A stretch of 64,000 nt of DNA from Caulobacteraceae bacterium (GCA_030446805.1 JAUJMO010000003.1:1-64000); one strand, 5' to 3'. Counted from the stretch's first letter, positions 1 to 8,218 are shown. Notes: generated by a model not told the origin, from the sequence alone. Numbers and translations: made by a program.

Positions 1-100
1 TCTCCTCAAACGCGGCTTCGTCCTCGTCGCACTCCAGCTCGCGGGCCAGCTCGCGGAACTTATCACCCTGAGATTGACTCTTTTCGAGGTCGGCGCCCAT
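1..100 (-). CDS. hypothetical protein, C-terminus cut off by window edge
   Basis: A minus-strand reading frame opens with ATG at 100 and runs off the window at position 1 without a stop, giving 33 residues (MGADLEKSQSQ... then a charged DKFRELARELECDEDEAA stretch). The hydrophilic, acidic helix with an FRELAREL-type repeat resembles small uncharacterised proteins common near integrases and phage genes in alphaproteobacteria; that resemblance is from memory only. Its start codon lies only 11 bases from the divergent DUF3800 start, so the two genes would have to share or embed their promoters. Function unknown. Confidence 0.5.
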   Translation of the reverse strand, partial: MGADLEKSQSQGDKFRELARELECDEDEAAFEE

Positions 101-111
101 GTTCAACCCGC

Positions 112-975
112 ATGCGAGACAAGCATTACATAATTTACGCCGACGAGTCGGACAAGAAGGGTCGCTACTTCTCCAATTTCTTCGGCGGGGTCCTGCTCTC
201 GGCCGAGGAGCAGTTGCCCATCACCCAGCAACTAGAGGGTAAGAAGGCTGAGCTTGGGCTGCTGCATGAGGTGAAGTGGCAGAACGTAGATCAGTCATGC
301 GTGGATCGCTACATCGAATTTATACGCGAATACTTTAGTTATGTAGCGTCAGCGCGGCTGAAGGTGCGCATCATGTTCACTCAGAACATACGGGTTCCAA
401 CCAACCTCGCGCAGCGTCACTACGACGATCAGTATTTCCTATTATACTACCAGTTCATCAAACACGCGTTTGGCCTGAAGTATGCAGATCATGACCCCTA
501 CCGGGCGGTTGTCGTCAGGGTGCTCCCTGACAAGATACCAGACACCAAGGATAGGGTTGAGAAGTTCAAGGACTACCTTTGTCGGATTCCCAGCTCACGC
601 CTTATGCGTGGTGAGAACCTGTATATACCCCGCGACTACATCGCAGATGTGGACTCTAAGAAGCACGTCATACTCCAGGGACTCGACCTTATACTCGGTT
701 CCATGTGCTCCAGGCTGAACGATAAGCTAAAAGAAATCCCGCCAGGTAAGCGGCGCAGGGGGAAGCGCACACTGGCAAAAGAAAAGCTCTACAAAGAGAT
801 CAACCAGCAAATCCGGGCGATCTACCCGAACTTCAATGTGGGCGTCGGAACCGCGTGCCACTACGGCCCCTCAGATCGGTGGACGCAGCCCTACCGCCAC
901 TGGCTGTTCATGCCTGGGGGGCATGTCATGGATCGCCGTTTAGGGAAAAGGGCGACCCCAGAGCGACCTACATAA
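112..975 (+). CDS. DUF3800 domain-containing protein
   Basis: A 287-residue soluble protein. The N-terminus has the DUF3800 signature, an acidic YADESD motif at about residues 9-14 followed by a hydrophobic FFGGVLLS strand, and the C-terminal part has RWTQPYRHWLFMP, also typical of the family. DUF3800 proteins are widespread on mobile elements; an RNase H-like fold has been suggested but no activity is established. The gene is visibly lower in GC than the chromosomal genes to the right, and it lies between a partial gene and an IS element inside an integrated island, so horizontal acquisition is likely. No ribosome binding site is obvious before the ATG at 112. A role in defence is possible because of the CBASS neighbour, but this is guesswork. 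Confidence 0.75.
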   Translation: MRDKHYIIYADESDKKGRYFSNFFGGVLLSAEEQLPITQQLEGKKAELGLLHEVKWQNVDQSCVDRYIEFIREYFSYVASARLKVRIMFTQNIRVPTNLAQRHYDDQYFLLYYQFIKHAFGLKYADHDPYRAVVVRVLPDKIPDTKDRVEKFKDYLCRIPSSRLMRGENLYIPRDYIADVDSKKHVILQGLDLILGSMCSRLNDKLKEIPPGKRRRGKRTLAKEKLYKEINQQIRAIYPNFNVGVGTACHYGPSDRWTQPYRHWLFMPGGHVMDRRLGKRATPERPT

Positions 976-1069
976 GGGTCCGACGCAAGCGTTGGGCTTC
1001 GGTCGCTCCGGAGTCGCTTGACAGAATAGCGATTCGGCGCCTGTCGCGCTAGCTATGATTTGAATCGGC

Positions 1070-2180
1070 GGTGCTGTAGAGGGCCGATTCGCGGATCATG
1101 TGCCTTTTGTGCGCCACCTAGACCGGTAGCGCCGACCATCGCTCTTAGGCGGCTTGGGGCCGCTCGTTAGGCCCCCGATAAGTCAGCCGCTTGCCGACGA
1201 CGCCCTCAAGGGCTTTGCCGAACCGGGCTTGATCGTTCACGCCGTTAGCCGCGCGCTCGCTGTAGCGGAAATCAAACTCAGCCATGTAGCGATGCAGATG
1301 CTTCTTGGAGCAGTGCTGATAGACGCCCTTCATGCCGCGCTTGAAGACGGAGAAGAAGCCTTCAACCGTGTTGGTGTGGACGCGGGGGTCGGTGAAGGAG
1401 ACGTATTCGTTCTTCTGGTGGTTCACGGTGCCGTGAAAGGCCAGCGTCTTGCCGACGCGGCGATAGTAGGTGGCTTCGTCGGTCAGGAGCTTGGCTTCGG
1501 ATGCCATGTTGTCGGCCACGATGATGCCGACCTGCTTGGAGTTCACGTCGTCCATGACCATGCTGCGAGCGCGGCCCGTGGAGCGATCCACCAGGGTCAA
1601 CACCTTCATCTTGTGAACCGTGCCGCCGCGCATGACGGGCTGACCCGGCTCGCGGCCGATGTAGGTTTCGTCCACTTCGACAAAGCCGCCGCCCGAGCCG
1701 AACGGGGCAAGCTCGCCAGAGCGCATCGCCTCGCGGATGCGGTGGGCGAGGAACCAAGCCGTCTTGTAGGTCACGTCCAGTGTGCGGTGCAGCTGGTGGG
1801 CGGAGACGCCCTTCTTAGAGCTGACCATGAGGAAAATGGCTTGGAGCCACTTGGTCATAGGCAGCTTGGACTCTTCGAAGATCGTGCCCATGCGGACGGT
1901 GAACTGCTTCTTGCAGTCGCCGCACTTCTTCAGGCCCATGCGGACCCGCTTCTCAGCGTTGGGCTTGATCGCGCTGATACGGCCCATGCAGCCGCAGTGC
2001 GGGCAGACCGGACCGGCCGGCCAAATCACAGCTTCAACGAAGCGGAACGCCTCGGCTTCGTTGTGAAAATAGGGCTTGGACAGGACGGACATAGCGGGCC
2101 TCTTCGACCCCCGATTTATGCCACATCCTTACCGGGTTTGCAAAGTATATAATCGCCACAAAATCAGGGGTAAACAAACC
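1070..2180 (-). mobile_element. IS1595-family insertion sequence (ends tentative)
   Basis: The single transposase gene at 1145-2092 defines the element. Proposed ends are the imperfect inverted pair at 1070-1094 (starting GGTGCTGTAG) and 2156-2180 (on the minus strand starting GGTTTGTTTACC, then GATTTTGTGG). Only about half the bases match, and no 8-bp target duplication is visible beside them, so the boundaries are provisional. The implied length of about 1.1 kb fits the family. The minus-strand segment at about 2130-2165 is AT-rich and contains a TATACT-like -10 box that could drive the transposase. Confidence 0.45.
1145..2092 (-). CDS. IS1595-family (ISXO2-like) transposase
   Basis: A 315-residue DDE-type transposase. 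The N-terminal zinc ribbon has paired cysteines at C30/C33 (CPHC) and C57/C60 (CGDC). The catalytic domain shows D141 in FVEVDETYIG, an aspartate at about 205 (LTDEATYY) and the NTVEGFFSVFKRG motif at 241-253, where ISXO2-like enzymes carry N/E with a following lysine (N241, E244, K251). The frame is open and full length with no frameshift, so the protein could be active. It lies between the DUF3800 gene and the CBASS genes and does not visibly interrupt either. Confidence 0.92.
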   Translation of the reverse strand: MSVLSKPYFHNEAEAFRFVEAVIWPAGPVCPHCGCMGRISAIKPNAEKRVRMGLKKCGDCKKQFTVRMGTIFEESKLPMTKWLQAIFLMVSSKKGVSAHQLHRTLDVTYKTAWFLAHRIREAMRSGELAPFGSGGGFVEVDETYIGREPGQPVMRGGTVHKMKVLTLVDRSTGRARSMVMDDVNSKQVGIIVADNMASEAKLLTDEATYYRRVGKTLAFHGTVNHQKNEYVSFTDPRVHTNTVEGFFSVFKRGMKGVYQHCSKKHLHRYMAEFDFRYSERAANGVNDQARFGKALEGVVGKRLTYRGPNERPQAA

Positions 2181-2344
2181 CAGGTCGTTAGGCTCTGCGC
2201 CGCAAGGCCCCGATCAGAGCCGCCGAGGCTGGCGGCGTTTGCCGAAGGATTGGATGATACGGAGATAGTAGCCGGGGAGCGGCGGATCACCCCTCCAGGA
2301 ATCGCGTCAATCGGCCAGCCGCGACGCGATCACGCGTCCCCGAG

Positions 2345-2539
2345 ATGTCCCGACGCATTCTGGACCTAAACCCCCGCGCGACGCTCTCGACCTACCCCGA
2401 AGCCAGTGACGCGCCCTTCTATGAAGACGCCGCGCGAATCAATCGCGAGCTGGCCGCTTCTGCCCGTAGCGCCACTAGTCGCCGGCTGGACGAGGCGTGC
2501 TCGATGAGGGCCCCTTCTTGCCAAATCGGATCTTCTTGA
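2345..2539 (+). CDS. possible small protein, doubtful
   Basis: A 64-residue frame lies in the 380-base stretch between the transposase start (2092) and the end of the Cap15-like gene (2475). It overlaps the Cap15-like 3' end convergently by 65 bases, so its last third is antisense to a real gene. The first two thirds (MSRRILDLNPRATLSTYPEA...) read like an ordinary soluble protein, but there is no clear ribosome binding site and no family is recognised. The rest of the stretch (2181-2344) shows no gene; it is probably IS-flanking DNA. Confidence 0.2.
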   Translation: MSRRILDLNPRATLSTYPEASDAPFYEDAARINRELAASARSATSRRLDEACSMRAPSCQIGSS

Positions 2540-3224
2540 ACGGCTTCCACGACCAGTTCTCCGTCCTACGGAATCTGATCCGGCCCGCGGTGTTCAAGCC
2601 CTTCGACCACTGGCGGTTGGTCCAGGTGCAGCCTTGAAGGATCAACCCGTCCTCAGCCGCCGACAGCTCCAGCTCGGCCGCTCCGCTGAAGTGACGCTCG
2701 TCGGTTCCCTCAGGCACCGGGACGTCCGCGCGAAAGACGTAGGTCAGCTTGGCGGGCGTGCCCGGTTGGGCGGGAGTCAAGACTGAAGCGATGGTTCTGG
2801 AACTCTGGTAGCCGCTCAAGCTGGTCAGCGCGACATAGACCCCGAAGAAGCTGGAGGCGACCTCGACGCGCACGGGGGTATCCAGAAGCGCAGGAAGTGG
2901 TGAGGTCACGTCGTCGACGTTCAACCTCTCGCCATCCCCTTTGGCCGCGTCCTTTAGAGCCTTGATGATCGGCCAATTCGACGTCTGGGTTCCCATCCAG
3001 ACCCCGTCAGGCAGGGGGAACCGCTCCTGGACGAAGGGCAGGAGCCACAGAAGGCGCCACACCGGCGTGGCCACGAATCCAGCTATGATTAGGGGCGTGA
3101 CGCTGACGCTGGTCCGTGCCGCGGCGAGGGGCTCTTGCCCGAGTCCTAGCCCGGCGAGGACTACGAGCGCGGCCACGATGATGGGTACGCTCAGCCACCC
3201 ACGCCAGGAGTAGATCGCGTGCAT
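2475..3224 (-). CDS. cap15: Cap15-like CBASS effector (2TM plus beta-barrel)
   Basis: A 249-residue protein with two N-terminal membrane helices (about residues 10-29 and 42-64) followed by a beta-rich soluble domain starting near residue 66. That domain opens with a W-x-G motif (DGVWMGTQTSNW, W76/G78), as in the SMODS-associated 2TM-beta (S-2TMbeta) family. Known Cap15 proteins bind a cyclic nucleotide in the barrel, oligomerise and disrupt the inner membrane, killing the infected cell. The ATG at 3224 has an AGAGGAA ribosome binding site on the minus strand. It is transcribed away from the CD-NTase, with 67 bases between the start codons. The assignment rests on topology, W-x-G motif and CBASS context; sequence similarity could not be measured. 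Confidence 0.72.
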   Translation of the reverse strand: MHAIYSWRGWLSVPIIVAALVVLAGLGLGQEPLAAARTSVSVTPLIIAGFVATPVWRLLWLLPFVQERFPLPDGVWMGTQTSNWPIIKALKDAAKGDGERLNVDDVTSPLPALLDTPVRVEVASSFFGVYVALTSLSGYQSSRTIASVLTPAQPGTPAKLTYVFRADVPVPEGTDERHFSGAAELELSAAEDGLILQGCTWTNRQWSKGLNTAGRIRFRRTENWSWKPFKKIRFGKKGPSSSTPRPAGD

Positions 3225-3291
3225 TCGTTCCTCTTGCGTTCACGGCGGCCGGCCATCATCTCAGCGTTGGCTATACAATAGGGGGCCGCAC
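3225..3291. promoter_or_regulatory. divergent promoter region between effector and CD-NTase
   Basis: The 67-base gap is the only place where both arms of the CBASS locus can be initiated. On the plus strand a TATACAAT -10-like box lies at 3272-3279 and a G-rich ribosome binding site (GGGGG, 3281-3285) sits six bases before the CD-NTase ATG. No convincing -35 is seen. The closeness of the -10 to the ATG implies a very short leader. Confidence 0.4.
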
Positions 3292-4512
3292 ATGCCGGCT
3301 AACGCGCACAAGGCGTTTCACCAAGCGGGCGAGCTGCCCTGTTTCCGATCGGAGCTGGAGCTTACCGCGAACGACCGCGAGGAGCTCCTGGAAGCTCGAA
3401 AGGCCGTGCGCTCGGCGCTCCGAACGGGGCTGGCGCGGGCGGGCCACTTCCTCGCCCGGGAGGAGTACTACGCCCCGTACTTCCTGGAGCATGCCCGCTT
3501 CTCTGAAACGCCAAGCCAGAGGCTTGAACCGAAGTTCCGGACGCAAGGCAGCTGGGCCTACAAGACCCTGAACAGCCCTGCGAACGACAACCAGCAGATC
3601 GATCTGGACGAGGGCATGTATCTCCCAATGTCCTTCGTCGACGGGCTCGGCCCGGCGGTCGCTTCGAAGGGCCTGTACGCCGTTGTGGAGACCATCCTGG
3701 GCGTGCTCTGTGAAGCGCGCGGCTGGACCCTCGACACCTCGAAAAGCATCTGCGTGCGTATCCAGATCAGCGAGCGCGCGCACCTCGACGTCAACATCTA
3801 TGCAATCCCGGACCATCGGGTCGAGGAGCTGGCCAAGTCCGCGGCGATAAACTTCGGCGAGGCGCTCAACTCGCAATTCAACATCAACGACGCGCTTTTC
3901 GAGCAGCGCCAGCTCCGGCTAGATCCGACAGAGATCTACGTCGCCCACCGTCGGCGTGGGTGGGAGCAGTCCGATCCTCTGCAGCTGGAGGACTGGTTCG
4001 TCGCCGCGTGTGACCGTCACGCGCACGCGGTGAACGTCCGTCGGCTGGTCCGTTACCTGAAGGCCTGGAGGGACTGGCGCTGGGGCGAGTGCGGGCTGAG
4101 CTCCATCACCTTGATGGCCTGCGCCGTGAGCGCGTTGGACGCCCCAGGCACCAGCCTGCCGAAGGGTCGGGACGACGAAGCTTTGCTGCTGGTCGCTAAG
4201 ACGCTGTCGCAAGGTTTCGCCGGAGACATTCCCAATCCTGTGGTGGAGGGCAAGGTCCTTAATGACAAATGGGACGTGCAAGCTCGGAACACCTTTCAGC
4301 TCGGCGCCCGTGCGTTAGCCAGCCAACTCGAGCGGGCGCTTAGAGGGGAAACACAGGCCGGTGCGGTTCTGGACCGGTTGCAGGCGCTGTTCGGTGAGCG
4401 CTTTCCGGATGACGAGAGCCTCGTGTCCAGCCTGCAGACCATTGAGATCATCCGCAGCTCCACGGCGTCCGTCCAGCCCTCGCCGAAGGTGGGGGTGTCG
4501 CAATCGGGGTGA
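3292..4512 (+). CDS. CBASS CD-NTase, DncV-like (clade A type)
   Basis: A 406-residue nucleotidyltransferase of the cGAS/DncV family, the phage-sensing second-messenger synthase of CBASS. The catalytic core is complete: FRTQGSWAY with G86-S87, the metal-binding D104 and D106 in QQIDLDEG, and the third aspartate D166 in HLDVNIYAIP. Long stretches follow the Vibrio cholerae DncV pattern (SDPLQLEDWF, LKAWRDWRW, GLSSITLMA), so a 3'3'-cGAMP-type product is the best guess. The protein ends in Ser-Gly; in type II CBASS the C-terminal glycine is the residue that Cap2 conjugates to a target. Its stop overlaps the GTG of Cap2 (GTGA at 4509-4512), which indicates translational coupling. Confidence 0.93.
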   Translation: MPANAHKAFHQAGELPCFRSELELTANDREELLEARKAVRSALRTGLARAGHFLAREEYYAPYFLEHARFSETPSQRLEPKFRTQGSWAYKTLNSPANDNQQIDLDEGMYLPMSFVDGLGPAVASKGLYAVVETILGVLCEARGWTLDTSKSICVRIQISERAHLDVNIYAIPDHRVEELAKSAAINFGEALNSQFNINDALFEQRQLRLDPTEIYVAHRRRGWEQSDPLQLEDWFVAACDRHAHAVNVRRLVRYLKAWRDWRWGECGLSSITLMACAVSALDAPGTSLPKGRDDEALLLVAKTLSQGFAGDIPNPVVEGKVLNDKWDVQARNTFQLGARALASQLERALRGETQAGAVLDRLQALFGERFPDDESLVSSLQTIEIIRSSTASVQPSPKVGVSQSG

Positions 4513-6176
4513 GGACGCCGCAGGAACGCCGCGCGGCGGGCGCGATTGACACAACCCTGAAGGCGCACGGGTTTTCACCGGAGCGGGTGCGAGGTGGAGC
4601 CCAAGTCTACACGGGCTCGCTGCGCTCAGGCCGCCAAAAGGTCCAGCTGCGCCTGGAGGTGGTGGACGTCCATTTCCGCCGTCCTCCCAAGGTGCAAGTT
4701 GTCGACCCCGACCTCCGTGATCGGCTGCGGGCGCATCTAACCCCCGACGGCCTGTGTTACGCGGAAGCCGGTCATGAGGAGTACGACCCGTACAACGCCG
4801 GCGGCGCCGTTCTCCGATGTCTTCAGAACGTGCGCGAAACGCTTGACCTGCTCCTGCACGGAAATCCGCGTGCCGATCTCGAACGCGAGTTCGTCGCTTA
4901 CTGGAAGGCGGAGGAGCTTCTGTACGCCGCCCTTCCTCCTGGCTTCACCGGGCGGGCGGAGGCGCGGACATGGCGCCGCCCAAACGCCGATGGGTTGATC
5001 GTGCTGCCTCCGCGGCGGTCGTGGCCCGACCTGGACAGCCGCGGGACGCCGATTCCCGTCACAGTCGTCAGGACCCTCGCGCCACTTCGGTCGGAGAGGG
5101 GCCTTCTGCCGGGCCGTGACCTGAGGGCGTTCCGGGCGTGGCTGGTCGAAGGGGGCTTTCTTGAGAACGGGGTCTTCGACGACCTGTTCGCCGGCGTGGT
5201 CGAGAATGACGCCATCTTGATCGTCGACGCGCCGAACGGCCGCATCGGCGCGCAGTTCAGCCTCTCCGCCGTACCTCGCAGAGCTTTCCGTCAGGGTGGA
5301 CCTCGCCTGCTCGCCTGGGCGCAGGAGCATGAAGAACAGTTCGCCCTTAAGCGGTTGGAGATCGTGGATTTGGATACAGCTTCGATCACCAACGCTCGTC
5401 TGGTCGATCCCAGCCCATTGATGGACCTGACCGTGGCGGTCGTGGGCTGCGGCGCCATCGGAGGGCGGCTGGCCGACCTACTGGTTCGAGGCGGTGCGGG
5501 GCTGGGTGGCAAGCCGCTGCTCCTGATCGATCCTGACGTCCTGCGGGCGGAGAACCTGGCCCGCCATGTTCTTGGCTACGCTAGCGTCGGCCGCGAGAAG
5601 GTGGCGGCCATGGTGGACGAACTTCGGCGGTTCCACCCTGACGCACGGGTGACGGCGATTCCGTCAGACGCTTTGGACTGCTGGCCCAGGTGGAGAAGCG
5701 CTGACGTGGTCTTGGACGCAACCGGCGGCAACGCCGTCGCTTTGGCCCTGAATCAGTTGCTGGTGCATGAGCGGGGCTTAGGCAGGAAGGCGCCCGTGGC
5801 CGTGCATGCGGCCGTGCACGGCGATGGCGTGGCCGTACAAACCATTCTCGTCGATGGCCCGGATCACGCCTGCTACAAGTGCATGCGGCCCGGCCACGGC
5901 CGGCCGTATGGGGCGGAGCCGTTGAAGCCGCCTTACCCACTCACCCGCGTAGCCGCCGCGTGCGGAGATGGAGCCTACATACCCTACGCGGCGACAGCAC
6001 CCGCCATGGCGGCCGCGCTAGCCGCTCAGTCGGTCCTCGAGTGGGCCGGGAACCCAGCCTCACCTGGACCCCGGGTGCGAACGCGTCCGATCCAAGTTGA
6101 ACACGCGGCGCCTCTCCGCGACAAGAACTATGGGGTTCGTCCGAACTGTCCGGCGTGCCAGGACGCCGAGCTTTGA
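4509..6176 (+). CDS. cap2: Cap2, E2-E1 fusion conjugation enzyme of CBASS
   Basis: A 555-residue protein with an N-terminal E2-like domain (about 1-150, probable catalytic C83 in DGLCYAEAG) and a C-terminal ThiF/E1 adenylation domain from about residue 300. The E1 part has the nucleotide-binding VAVVGCGAIGG at about 307-317, the LLLIDPDVLRAENLARH strand-loop, zinc-ligand pairs C455/C458 (CYKC) and C547/C550 (CPAC), and a probable E1 active-site cysteine C485 (AACGDGAYIPY). Cap2 attaches the CD-NTase C-terminus to an unknown target and primes it for signal synthesis. The start is GTG, overlapping the preceding stop; the stop at 6174-6176 overlaps the Cap3 ATG. Confidence 0.93.
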   Translation: MRTPQERRAAGAIDTTLKAHGFSPERVRGGAQVYTGSLRSGRQKVQLRLEVVDVHFRRPPKVQVVDPDLRDRLRAHLTPDGLCYAEAGHEEYDPYNAGGAVLRCLQNVRETLDLLLHGNPRADLEREFVAYWKAEELLYAALPPGFTGRAEARTWRRPNADGLIVLPPRRSWPDLDSRGTPIPVTVVRTLAPLRSERGLLPGRDLRAFRAWLVEGGFLENGVFDDLFAGVVENDAILIVDAPNGRIGAQFSLSAVPRRAFRQGGPRLLAWAQEHEEQFALKRLEIVDLDTASITNARLVDPSPLMDLTVAVVGCGAIGGRLADLLVRGGAGLGGKPLLLIDPDVLRAENLARHVLGYASVGREKVAAMVDELRRFHPDARVTAIPSDALDCWPRWRSADVVLDATGGNAVALALNQLLVHERGLGRKAPVAVHAAVHGDGVAVQTILVDGPDHACYKCMRPGHGRPYGAEPLKPPYPLTRVAAACGDGAYIPYAATAPAMAAALAAQSVLEWAGNPASPGPRVRTRPIQVEHAAPLRDKNYGVRPNCPACQDAEL

Positions 6177-6685
6177 TGCAAGGCGTCCTGGTCGACCACT
6201 CGGTCCTCGAAAAGACGAGCAGCGCCGCTCAAGCCGTCCGCTTTGATCGGGAGGTCGGCGGTATTCTGCTCGGCAGCTACAAGGGTCAGCACCTCCACGT
6301 GCTGGAAGCCACCCTCCCCCAAATCGCCGACAGCTCCAGCCGCTTTCGCTTCTTCCGCAGGTCGCGTGGGCATCAGAGGCTCGCTGAGGAAGCCTGGCGC
6401 CGCTCACGCGGTCAGGTCGGCTACGTGGGCGAGTGGCATTCCCACCCCGAAGACTATCCGACTCCGTCTTGGATCGACCGGACTGACTGGAGCCGCAAGG
6501 TCGCTGAGCAGCGGAGGGATCTCGTCTTCCTGATCGTGGGTCGGCTGGGTCGATATTTGGAGCGGAGTAGCGGTCTAGGGCGCACCGGGGACCTGACCGA
6601 GGCGGAAACGGATCAGGAGGGCGTCTTGTACCTCGCCACTCCCGCTGCTTTCCAAGCTCCCGCAGAAGCAATGAAGGTCGGCTAA
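6176..6685 (+). CDS. cap3: Cap3, JAMM/MPN isopeptidase of CBASS
   Basis: A 169-residue zinc metalloprotease of the JAB1/MPN fold that removes CD-NTase conjugates made by Cap2. The full JAMM set is present: E26 (REVGGILLGSY), H88-x-H90 (EWHSHP), S98 and D101 (HxHx7SxxD). I chose the ATG at 6176 because it forms a TGATG overlap with the Cap2 stop; an in-frame ATG at 6155 would overlap Cap2 by 22 bases. It is the last gene of the operon; 38 bases separate it from the convergent integrase, without an obvious terminator. Confidence 0.92.
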   Translation: MQGVLVDHSVLEKTSSAAQAVRFDREVGGILLGSYKGQHLHVLEATLPQIADSSSRFRFFRRSRGHQRLAEEAWRRSRGQVGYVGEWHSHPEDYPTPSWIDRTDWSRKVAEQRRDLVFLIVGRLGRYLERSSGLGRTGDLTEAETDQEGVLYLATPAAFQAPAEAMKVG

Positions 6686-6723
6686 GGGTCATCCCTCAAC
6701 ATCCGGCCTTCGCCGATCCAACC

Positions 6724-8049
6724 CTACAGCTGCATGGCCGCCGCGATGCGGCTCCCGGTGCGATCAGCCAGCCGCTTCAGCGGGTCGTCACTGAGGTGGG
6801 CATAGACTTCAGTCGTGCGCGCCTGCTTGTGCCCGAGGACCTTGCCGACCATGAACAGCGACGCCCCGTCGGCGATCGCGAAGCTGGCGAAGCTGTGACG
6901 AAGGTCGTGCAGGCGCACGTCCCGCAGCGATCGTAGAAGGTCCGGATCCTCGCCCGCTTCCGCCGCGCGGCGCCGTGCGATCACGTCGGCGCGCGCCTTC
7001 ACCTTCTCCCAGGCGTGCGGCAGGCCGACGTAGTGACCATCCCCCTTCATCGCCGGCAGAACGTACGGGGAGCGCGGCGTCCGCGGCTCACCGGCATCCC
7101 CGTCCGCGCGAGATGAGACCGCGCCGCTCGCCTTCGATCTGCGGGCCAGCAGCTTGAGTGCCGTGTCAGCCAGAGGGACCACCTTGGCCCCCGTCTTGGA
7201 GTCGGGCAGCCGGAGACAGGCGTGATCGCCATCCACCCAGGCCCAGCGAAGGGTCAGAATCTCGCTCTTGCGGCAGCCGGTCAGGATGAGCAGCCGGACC
7301 GCGTCGGCCATCACGGACTGGCGCGGATCCTCCGCCTCGATCTCCGTGAGAGCTTCGCCTAAGACCGCCACCTCACGCTCGGACAGGAAGCGCTCGCGAC
7401 GGCCTCGCTTCAGCAGCTTCACTCCCCGGGCGGGATTTTTCGTGAGCCGGCCCGTGTCCACGCCGAACTGGAAAGCGGCCGCGAGCACCGCGGTCGTCAT
7501 GGACGCGACGGTCCGCCCGCCGGTGACCCGTGACCGGCGACGTGGGCCGGTCTTCACGTCCTTCGCCGTCTTCCCCTCGGCGACGTCCATCTGGAACTTG
7601 GCGATGTCCAGCGGGGTGAGGTCGCGCGCCAGCCGACGGCCGAGCAGCGGGCGGACGTGGGAGGCGAACACGCTTCGATCGGTGTTCCAGCTTGAGAGCT
7701 TCTTGTTTGGCTTCAGCGCCGGCCCGTCCGCGAGGTAATGGTCGAGGAGCTCGGAGACGGTGAGGGCGGTCCGCTCCTGCACCTTCTGGACCTGCGGATC
7801 GTGCCCGTCACGAAGCCCTCGGACCATCTCCGCCGCCCGCTCGCGCGCCTCCTCCAGCGGATAGGCGGGCGAAACCGGGCCGAGCGTGTGCTTCCGCTGC
7901 TTCCCGCCGACCCGGTACATCAGCACGTATGTCTTGGCGCCGGACGGGCGGACACGGACGCCGAATCCCGTCACTCCGGTGTCCCAGACGCAGGCTTCTG
8001 TTACCCCGGGTAACAGTCCCTCGATCAGTTTCCGGGTCAGTTTCGGCAT
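6724..8049 (-). CDS. int: tyrosine integrase of the genomic island
   Basis: A 441-residue phage P4-type integrase. The N-terminal DUF4102 arm-binding domain (about 1-85) is followed by a SAM-like core-binding domain (about 100-210) and a catalytic domain with R260 (LTGCRKSEILTLRW), H381-x-x-R384 (LHDLRHSF), H407 (VLGHKQ) and nucleophile Y416 (TEVYAHLS). A Ser/Ala/Arg-rich loop at about 307-335 is an insertion relative to many relatives. All catalytic residues are intact, so the island could still excise. The gene reads away from the attachment site, and its start lies 170 bases from the tRNA-Ala fragment. An intragenic palindrome covers codons 12-18. Confidence 0.95.
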   Translation of the reverse strand: MPKLTRKLIEGLLPGVTEACVWDTGVTGFGVRVRPSGAKTYVLMYRVGGKQRKHTLGPVSPAYPLEEARERAAEMVRGLRDGHDPQVQKVQERTALTVSELLDHYLADGPALKPNKKLSSWNTDRSVFASHVRPLLGRRLARDLTPLDIAKFQMDVAEGKTAKDVKTGPRRRSRVTGGRTVASMTTAVLAAAFQFGVDTGRLTKNPARGVKLLKRGRRERFLSEREVAVLGEALTEIEAEDPRQSVMADAVRLLILTGCRKSEILTLRWAWVDGDHACLRLPDSKTGAKVVPLADTALKLLARRSKASGAVSSRADGDAGEPRTPRSPYVLPAMKGDGHYVGLPHAWEKVKARADVIARRRAAEAGEDPDLLRSLRDVRLHDLRHSFASFAIADGASLFMVGKVLGHKQARTTEVYAHLSDDPLKRLADRTGSRIAAAMQL

Positions 8050-8087
8050 TTTGTCAAATGGTCAGCCGGGGTAACACGGGGGTAACA
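7998..8087. repeat. GGGTAACA repeat cluster around the integrase start
   Basis: A perfect 19-base palindrome (CTGTTACCC, C, GGGTAACAG) occupies 7998-8016 inside the integrase N-terminus. Two further direct copies of GGGGTAACA lie at 8068-8076 and 8079-8087, just upstream of its ATG and 11 bases apart, one helical turn. The spacing and symmetry suggest protein-binding sites, either integrase arm-type sites, excisionase sites or an operator controlling int. Confidence 0.55.
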
Positions 8088-8218
8088 TCAGGCTCGATTT
8101 CAGCCGGTTCCCCGAATTTGCGCAGCGTACCACCTCGGGTGGGAAGCCGCAACGAATCAGCGACTTAGGAACGCTCTGCACAATCCTGAAACGGGGTGAA
8201 AAAGGGCTCCGGGACGGA

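Noticed and set aside
1154-2152. 332-codon plus-strand frame opposite the transposase
   Set aside because: Composition is a mirror of the transposase codons; the minus-strand protein has clear catalytic motifs.
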